The notes under the pieces: generated by a model
The model's input: the letters and a program-made list of their open reading frames with translations, nothing else
Told to the model about the DNA's origin: nothing
The model's database searches: none
Part shown: one piece after another, positions 31,001 to 34,973 of the stretch
Layout: each line of letters opens with the position of its first letter
Numbering within the stretch: position 1 is the stretch's first letter
Position numbers and translations under genes: made by a program
From: Candidatus Tanganyikabacteria bacterium
Lineage (GTDB): Bacteria > Cyanobacteriota > Sericytochromatia > S15B-MN24 > VGJW01
Length of the DNA stretch: 34,973 nt
Direction of reading: 5' to 3'
Assembly (NCBI GenBank): GCA_016867235.1
Contig: VGJY01000022.1
Location: 1-34,973 of the forward strand

Positions 31001-31574
31001 CCTGACCAGCTACAACCAGGGCGGCACCGGCATGCTCCTTGCAGCGAATCCCCAGGAGGGAACGGTCGCCGGCCAGGCCGGCCTGGATGCCAGCGTCGGT
31101 TTCTCGGTCAACACGAACTCCAGGGCCGTCGCATCGCTGGGAGTGGCCCTCGGCCGGGTCATGGGCGTGGCGCTCGTCCCGAGTTCCCCGAATTTCTACC
31201 TGCTCACGTCACCGACCCTCAACTCGACCGCGATCGCCAGCGTCGCCGGCGGCGCGACGTGGCGCCGCACGTCGGGTACGGCGCCCTGCTGCGGCGCCAA
31301 CCACCCGTTCGTGGACTCCTCCGGCAACCTGTACATCCCGAGCTACACCGGCCTCATGGGCATCCGGACGCTAGGCACCGGCGGCACGCCGGGCGGGGCG
31401 GATCTCGCGGGCACGACCTACGGCGCGATGTCGGGCGTGGCCGCCGACGCCAAGGGGAGCGGCCTGGTAGCCGGGTCGCTGGGCGGCGGCATCGCCAACG
31501 CGCCGCTCGTCCGCTTCTCGCCGGGTCAGGCGGCGATCCCGCTGGACAACTGGCCGTACGAACCCGGCTTTTGA
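28080..31574 (+). CDS. Large lipoprotein with NHL/SMP-30-like beta-propeller
   Basis: This 1164-residue protein has a lipoprotein signal ending LLAGC (Cys20). After it come a carboxypeptidase-regulatory-like beta-sandwich (about 40-125, GETLQTARTDASGGFTM) and an all-beta middle region. An IPT/TIG-like domain lies at about 275-345. From about 355 to the end are many propeller blades with the GLAxxPNGNFVVAN or DASGDLYVADAGADRLFKI pattern. Such propellers bind ligands or proteins, and the enzymatic use of this one is not evident. Two adjacent Cys (PCCG) occur near residue 1068. The start shares a base with the stop of the Thr/Pro-rich lipoprotein. A surface-exposed binding or scaffold role is likely. 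Confidence 0.8.
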   Translation: MRILLRLLLLAAAAALLAGCPRPASQALAGLARVPGGLSLPGPGAPDYTIRGRVENAQFRVQAAFGDIAPNATVALIDGTSGETLQTARTDASGGFTMAFPRDFVPDNTKFYTLEAVKGGKINGGYNFAGAPAIRLRTVLQWSQQGEFWMSLTGKNTGDPAVINRSTTAVAVAVGLRQAAVTDPTNRAVFYRGIIGQIDLNAADGTYPHKYAQDAVNSTITVGEFRTLFDLVDRALLNGQDPVGSIAWANQPTDNPRQYVLMPQGFLLSGFDVTSGRASASVKANGAGFPLDANRIKVVFGGGAEARTLAVNQTGTQVTFEVPVGALSGPVTLKVTLPGSTAELLLIGPSFTVLTTDGHSVLDAGGNFWVAGRGNDTLWSLSPGGGWKKRSPVAVAWKGPRGLTVDPQNQVVFTSWESGTVNRLIPGTGDIGSVSQLSSGLANPWGIAREPNGNFVVANHGGNDIRRVAQGGGTAAHVATVSAPAGLAIGPQGDMFVTSHTTGTLIMFASTSPTVAVPVLTGLAKPAGVAVQSDGTVAIACYGSDQIVRWHPSRGLQAPIVPRGTHLGIIDVAADDQGRLFFGAFDSHTLGRVESTGAITDLALAPRNVWGLSASKAGDLAIGIINDLWPYGYRPRDSRVYIAPFSTGSYQPFVHIDGFSNPEAVAYDASGDLYVADAGADRLFKISNPPSGARTPLIDGIGRVGQLAVDAAGKVYLASLGGPLSIWDPATPASLKRFAPGRAFWAVTRADLSGATYLASPGDGQIVEIASDGTQRNLAALPGVTGLAVSGASLFAVTRDSGAIYSVNSTTGATTQIAEVGAGAADMAIVGTDIYVSLLSGPIKKVASLGTGAISTVLTIPGDHAVRMFARASSPPEIFYTLRKTAKVEKLANLAGAVASVSVATLPAFAGPDLRSDPATESLSGLAGLAYYLSDLYVAQSVGGAARIYKLTEPIAADQTAAVPWATLNAPIMGLTSYNQGGTGMLLAANPQEGTVAGQAGLDASVGFSVNTNSRAVASLGVALGRVMGVALVPSSPNFYLLTSPTLNSTAIASVAGGATWRRTSGTAPCCGANHPFVDSSGNLYIPSYTGLMGIRTLGTGGTPGGADLAGTTYGAMSGVAADAKGSGLVAGSLGGGIANAPLVRFSPGQAAIPLDNWPYEPGF

Positions 31575-31607
31575 CGCCGCTCCAGCCCCGGAGGGATACT
31601 CGTATCC
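31571..31607 (+). promoter_or_regulatory. Promoter with palindromic -10 region before the EF-G-like gene
   Basis: TTGACG (31571-31576), which overlaps the upstream stop codon, and GATACT (31595-31600) are 18 bases apart. The -10 box lies inside a perfect palindrome, GGATAC-TC-GTATCC (31594-31607), a likely operator. The leader to the ATG at 31642 is about 35 bases and has GAAGGTAGG as ribosome site. Confidence 0.45.
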
Positions 31608-31641
31608 TTATTGACGCTCTAGAAGAAGGTAGGTGGCGTGT

Positions 31642-33678
31642 ATGGATGCATCCAAGAACCGGAACATCGTTCTGCTAGGGGCCGCGGCGACCGGCAAGAC
31701 GACGCTGGCAGAAGCACTGCTGCACGACATGGGCGCGACGACCGCCCGCGGCAGCATCGAGCACGGCAACACCGTGATGGATTTCGACGACGAGGAGCAC
31801 AAGCGCCACCAGTCGATCACCACGTCCTGGGCCCACGCCACCTACGAAGGCCATGACTTCAACCTGATCGACACTCCGGGATACGCCGACTTCCAGAGCG
31901 ACATGCGCTTCGGCCTCATGGCCGGCGACTCGGTCCTGCTGGTCATCGACGCGACGCGCGGCGTGGACGCCACCACCCGCAAGCTCTACAACCTCGCCAA
32001 GGAGCGGGAGTTGCCGGTCGCCATCTTCCTCAACAAGCTCGCCTCGGACAAGGCCCTGCCGTTCGAAGACCTGCTCAAGGCCGTCAAGGAGCACCTCTCG
32101 GTGCACGCCGCGCCCTTCGCCATCCCCGACGGCGTGGGCCTCGCCCACAAGGGAGTCGTGAGCCTCATCGCGGAGGGCGGCGCCCCGGCGGATCTGGCCG
32201 GCGCCGCCGAGAAGGCCCGCACCGCGCTGATCGAGTCGGTGGCCGAACTCGACGAGGCGCTGATGAACAAGTACTTCGAGGACGGCACGCTGTCCGCGGA
32301 GGATCTCGCCACCAACCTCCGCAAGGGCGTCGCCTCGGGCCAGATCCTGCCGGTGTACTGCGGGTCGGGCAAGGACAACCACGGGGTCAAGGAAATGCTG
32401 GCCGGCCTCCTGGCTTACGCCCCGGCGCCGACCGATCGCAAGCCGATCGTCGCCAAGGACCTGGATTCGGACGCCGTCGTCGAGTTCAAGTGCGATCCCG
32501 CGGGCCAGTTGCTGGCGTACGTCTTCAAGACCATCTCCGACCCGTTCGTCGGCAAGATCTCCATTTTCCGCGTCTTCTCGGGCGAGATGGCCCAGGACGT
32601 GGTGGCCCGCAATTCGCAAAAGAACTCCACCGAGCGCATGGGCCGGCTGTTCCGGATGCTCGGCAAGAAGCAGACCCCCTGCGACAAGATCGGCGCCGGC
32701 GACATCGGCGCGGTCGCCAAGCTCAAGGAGACCTTGACGGGCGACACCCTGTGCGGCGGCAACCGCAACCTGGCCGTCGAGGGCGTGCCCATCCCGCCCA
32801 GCATCTTCTCGATGGCCGTGGCTCCCAAGGCCAAGGGCGAGGAAACCAAGCTCGCCGAGGCCCTGCGCCGCCTCGAGGAAGAGGATCCGTCGCTCCACCA
32901 CACGGCCGAGGCCGCCACGCACCGCACGGTGCTGCAGGGCCAGGGCCAGAACCACCTGGACGTCGCCATCGACCGCCTCAAGAGCCGCTTCCACCTCGAC
33001 GTGGCGGTCTTCGAGCCCAAGATCCCGTACCGCGAGACGGTGCAGGGCCAGGCCCGCGGGCAGGGCCGGCACAAGAAGCAGACGGGCGGCCGCGGCCAGT
33101 TCGGCGACTGCTGGCTCCGCATCGAACCATTGCCTCGGGGCGGCGGTTTCGAGTTCGTCGACGAGATCAAGGGCGGCGCGATTCCCAACAACTACATCCC
33201 GGCCGTCGAGAAGGGCGTCCGCGAGATCCTCGAAGAGGGCATCCTCGCCGGTTATCCCATCGTGGACGTCAAGGTGATCGTGGACTTCGGCTCGTACCAC
33301 ACGGTCGACTCGTCGGAAATGGCCTTCAAGATCGCGGCACACCTGGCCATGAAGGAGATCTTCCCGAAGGCCAAGCCCGTGCTGCTCGAGCCCATCCTGT
33401 CGGTGGTCATCTCGGTGCCCGAGGATGCCGTCGGCGACACGATGAGCGACCTCAACACGCGGCGCGCGCAGGTCGAAGGCATGGAGGGCGGCACCGTCCG
33501 CTGCAAGATGCCGATGGCCGAACTCGCCGGCTTCCTGGCCTCCCTCAAGTCGTACACGAAGGGCCAGGGCACGGCCGAGGCCACCTTCTCGCACTACCAG
33601 GAGACCCCTGCCAACATCCAGCAGAAGGTCATCGACGACGCCAAGAAGGAGCGCGAGGCCGAACTCGCGGCGAAGTAA
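31642..33678 (+). CDS. Elongation factor G-like GTPase (EF-G paralogue)
   Basis: This 678-residue translational GTPase belongs to the EF-G-like branch, shorter than standard EF-G (about 690-700). G1 is GAAATGKT (13-20), the switch I region has SITTS (58-62) and G3 is DTPGYADF (77-84). The G4 motif is NKLA (131-134) where GTPases normally have NKxD, so the guanine-reading Asp is gone. Domains II to V follow with recognisable EF-G blocks such as GGRGQFGDCWLRIEP and KGVREILEEGILAGYP. Family members are ribosome-associated, with unclear roles. ATG at 31642 suits the ribosome site; GTG at 31633 is possible. Confidence 0.88.
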   Translation: MDASKNRNIVLLGAAATGKTTLAEALLHDMGATTARGSIEHGNTVMDFDDEEHKRHQSITTSWAHATYEGHDFNLIDTPGYADFQSDMRFGLMAGDSVLLVIDATRGVDATTRKLYNLAKERELPVAIFLNKLASDKALPFEDLLKAVKEHLSVHAAPFAIPDGVGLAHKGVVSLIAEGGAPADLAGAAEKARTALIESVAELDEALMNKYFEDGTLSAEDLATNLRKGVASGQILPVYCGSGKDNHGVKEMLAGLLAYAPAPTDRKPIVAKDLDSDAVVEFKCDPAGQLLAYVFKTISDPFVGKISIFRVFSGEMAQDVVARNSQKNSTERMGRLFRMLGKKQTPCDKIGAGDIGAVAKLKETLTGDTLCGGNRNLAVEGVPIPPSIFSMAVAPKAKGEETKLAEALRRLEEEDPSLHHTAEAATHRTVLQGQGQNHLDVAIDRLKSRFHLDVAVFEPKIPYRETVQGQARGQGRHKKQTGGRGQFGDCWLRIEPLPRGGGFEFVDEIKGGAIPNNYIPAVEKGVREILEEGILAGYPIVDVKVIVDFGSYHTVDSSEMAFKIAAHLAMKEIFPKAKPVLLEPILSVVISVPEDAVGDTMSDLNTRRAQVEGMEGGTVRCKMPMAELAGFLASLKSYTKGQGTAEATFSHYQETPANIQQKVIDDAKKEREAELAAK

Positions 33679-33692
33679 CGCCCCGAGAGGCG

Positions 33693-33720
33693 TTGACGAT
33701 ACGCCAAACCCGCATAGAGT
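33693..33720 (+). promoter_or_regulatory. Promoter TTGACG-N16-TAGAGT before the terminal lipoprotein gene
   Basis: TTGACG (33693-33698) and TAGAGT (33715-33720) are 16 bases apart in the gap after the EF-G-like gene. Transcription would begin near 33727, giving a leader of about 20 bases. Confidence 0.45.
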
Positions 33721-33746
33721 CCTCTCCCGGAATGGGGGAGGGCTTT
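33721..33746 (+). terminator. Hairpin that may end the EF-G-like transcript and hide the next ribosome site
   Basis: CCTCTCCC (33721-33728) pairs with GGGGGAGG (33734-33741), with one G-T wobble, followed by GCTTT. In a read-through transcript it would sequester the Shine-Dalgarno sequence GGGGGAGGG of the ATG at 33748. A transcript started from the promoter just upstream would lack most of the left arm and stay open. Confidence 0.4.
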
Positions 33747-33747
33747 C

Positions 33748-34973
33748 ATGCGCGGCAGGACATTGCGCCGGCTACTTGCTGCCGGCCTGGCCGGCACGGT
33801 CTCGGCTTGCGGGAGGCCGCCCGCGCCCACGGGGGTGGAGGCGCCCAGGGCTGATTCCCTGGAAATCCAGCAACTGGCGGAGCAGATCCAGTTCGACGAC
33901 GCCATGCTCGGCATGCTGCCGCCGTCGGTTCCCGGTGATGCGGCCGACCGGTTCCTGATGCCGCTGGCGCCCGACGAGATCTCGGCGGCATTCGAACCGT
34001 CGCGCTTCGCCGGGCGAGAGGGCACGTACGTCGGCTTCGCCCCCGGCATGTCGGTCTCGATGTTCGCGACCACGCGGTTCCTGCGGGCCGGCGACCTCTT
34101 CCTGCCCTACCGCCGCATCGGAGATAGATGGGCACCCTACTGCTTCAGCGACGTGGACCGCGGTTTCTTCTTCTTCCCGGCGTTCACCCTCGTGGCGGGC
34201 GTCCTGGTGCCGATCTTCCACGTGCGGCTGATCCCGGTGATCACCATTCCGGTGGTCTTCGTGGTGACGGTCCCGGTGGTCTTCGTCTCGCCGGTGCTGC
34301 TGGTCGCCGTGCCGCCGCCGATCTTCTTCCGCCCCATCCTGTACCGGCCGATCCCGATTGTGCCGCTGGAGCAGGTCGCGGTGCGCGTCCGCACCCTCGA
34401 AGTCGCGCAATTCATCCGGCCGGCGGTGGTCCTGCCGCCGCCGCTGGTGCGGCGCGTGCGGGAGCGGATCGCCGTCCGCCAGGACATCGCCGACGAGATG
34501 GTGGTCCAGCGCCTGCGCGATCAGCTCCGGGCCGAACGGGAGATGGCGCGGGACATCCGGCGCCTGGAACGCCTGGAGCGGATCACCCGCGAGCGCGCCG
34601 GACGCCTGGCCCGCGCCGAGGAGAGCCTGCGCCTGGCCCGCGAGGCCGAACGCCGGGCCGCCGAGGCCGAACGGCGGTTGCGCGATCGCGCCGACCTGCG
34701 CGAGCAGGTGGAGCGGCGCATACGCGAGCGCCAGGAGAGATCCGAGGCGCGCCGCGGGCAGATCCAGCAGCGCCAGCGCGAACGGGAGCAGGTGGTGGAG
34801 CGCGAGGCTCCGCCCGAGGTGACCAAGCCGCCCGAACCGCCGCCCGCGCCGTCGGAAGCCGAGCGGCCCACCCCTCCCGGCAAGCCCGAGGCCGAGCGGC
34901 CCACTCCGCCCGGCAAGCCGGAAGCCGAGCGGCCCACTCCGCCCGGCAAGCCGGAGGCCGAGCGGCCCACTCC
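33748..34973 (+). CDS. Lipoprotein with coiled coil and 11-residue repeats, 3' end missing
   Basis: At least 408 residues are encoded and the frame is still open at the window edge. A twin-Arg-containing signal segment ends in the lipobox TVSAC (Cys21). Residues about 30-125 are soluble. About 130-215 is an unusual Val/Ile/Pro/Phe-rich stretch (for example PVITIPVVFVVTVPVVFV) that could span or coat a membrane. A long Arg/Glu coiled coil (about 230-355) leads to a Pro-rich tail of EAERPTPPGKP repeats. No known family was recognised. A strong GGGGGAGGG ribosome site precedes the ATG. It might tether the outer membrane to another envelope layer; this is inference from shape only. Confidence 0.65.
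   Translation, partial: MRGRTLRRLLAAGLAGTVSACGRPPAPTGVEAPRADSLEIQQLAEQIQFDDAMLGMLPPSVPGDAADRFLMPLAPDEISAAFEPSRFAGREGTYVGFAPGMSVSMFATTRFLRAGDLFLPYRRIGDRWAPYCFSDVDRGFFFFPAFTLVAGVLVPIFHVRLIPVITIPVVFVVTVPVVFVSPVLLVAVPPPIFFRPILYRPIPIVPLEQVAVRVRTLEVAQFIRPAVVLPPPLVRRVRERIAVRQDIADEMVVQRLRDQLRAEREMARDIRRLERLERITRERAGRLARAEESLRLAREAERRAAEAERRLRDRADLREQVERRIRERQERSEARRGQIQQRQREREQVVEREAPPEVTKPPEPPPAPSEAERPTPPGKPEAERPTPPGKPEAERPTPPGKPEAERPT
34855..34973 (+). repeat. 33-base tandem repeat at the window end
   Basis: Units at 34855-34887, 34888-34920 and 34921-34953, plus a partial unit to 34973, are nearly identical and code for EAERPTPPGKP. The later units are the most alike, which suggests recent expansion. 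The array continues past the window, so its length is unknown. Confidence 0.9.

Noticed and set aside
31675-33594. 639-residue minus-strand frame opposite the EF-G-like gene
   Set aside because: It has the composition of an antisense shadow, and the plus-strand frame has unmistakable GTPase motifs.
1-34973. CRISPR array, integrase with attachment sites, or prophage genes
   Set aside because: No regularly spaced repeat with unique spacers, no phage structural genes and no tyrosine or serine recombinase was found on either strand.

Overview
The window is about 35 kb of very GC-rich bacterial chromosome. The codon bias is strong enough that most genes throw long open frames on the opposite strand. 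Several proteins have Sec signal peptides and lack aromatic membrane anchors, two look like outer-membrane beta-barrels, and three are lipoproteins, so the host is probably diderm. It has a SpoVS homologue, an archaeal-style bifunctional phosphoglucose/phosphomannose isomerase, bL21/bL27 without a leader extension on bL27, and many short-leader promoters built on an extended -10 box. No rRNA, tRNA, CRISPR array or intact transposase was seen. The lineage cannot be fixed from this sequence. A non-photosynthetic relative of Cyanobacteria (Sericytochromatia-like) or another deep high-GC diderm phylum is only a guess.

Region 1 (1-7431) concerns the cell envelope. After the tail of a comF-like gene come a secreted or barrel-like protein, a Wzc-like membrane protein whose kinase motifs are degenerate but whose C-terminal tyrosine cluster remains, a DUF898/YjgN membrane protein translationally coupled to it, and an M48 membrane metalloprotease. 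A convergent gene encodes a serine-beta-lactamase-like domain without its catalytic residues, fused to SH3-like and NlpC/P60 domains. Its divergent partner is an M19 dipeptidase. The last two suggest scavenging of cell-wall peptides.

Region 2 (7446-12713) is a tightly overlapping operon: Pgi/Pmi, a sugar-1-phosphate nucleotidyltransferase, a phosphohexomutase, D-Ala-D-Ala ligase and a small membrane protein. The first three together can take fructose-6-phosphate to a nucleotide sugar, most simply GDP-mannose. The fourth makes a peptidoglycan precursor.

Region 3 (12732-20256) holds a two-CBS protein, an outer-membrane barrel candidate, SpoVS, and a 1415-residue protein with the layout of soluble adenylyl cyclase (two cyclase domains, an ATPase, then TPR-like helices). 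Facing it is a C39-like cysteine peptidase with a glycine-zipper tail and no signal peptide.

Region 4 (20304-22216) contains rplU-rpmA with a terminator, then about 640 bases of decayed sequence (nucleotidyltransferase pseudogene, fragment of its partner gene, palindromic repeat), then a Uma2 gene with a near-textbook promoter.

Region 5 (22269-34973) contains a secreted GH13 pullulanase, a small two-helix membrane protein on the opposite strand, and a divergent bifunctional-nuclease-like gene and EcfT-like fusion gene. It continues with a coupled pair of lipoproteins (Thr/Pro-rich, then beta-propeller), an EF-G-like GTPase with an altered G4 motif, and a lipoprotein with a coiled coil and an 11-residue tandem repeat that runs off the end of the window.

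The most unusual items are the Wzc-like pseudokinase, the pseudo-beta-lactamase/NlpC fusion, the sAC-like cyclase, the repeat-interrupted EcfT fusion, and the recurrent TGnTAnnnT promoters that imply leaderless or near-leaderless mRNAs.
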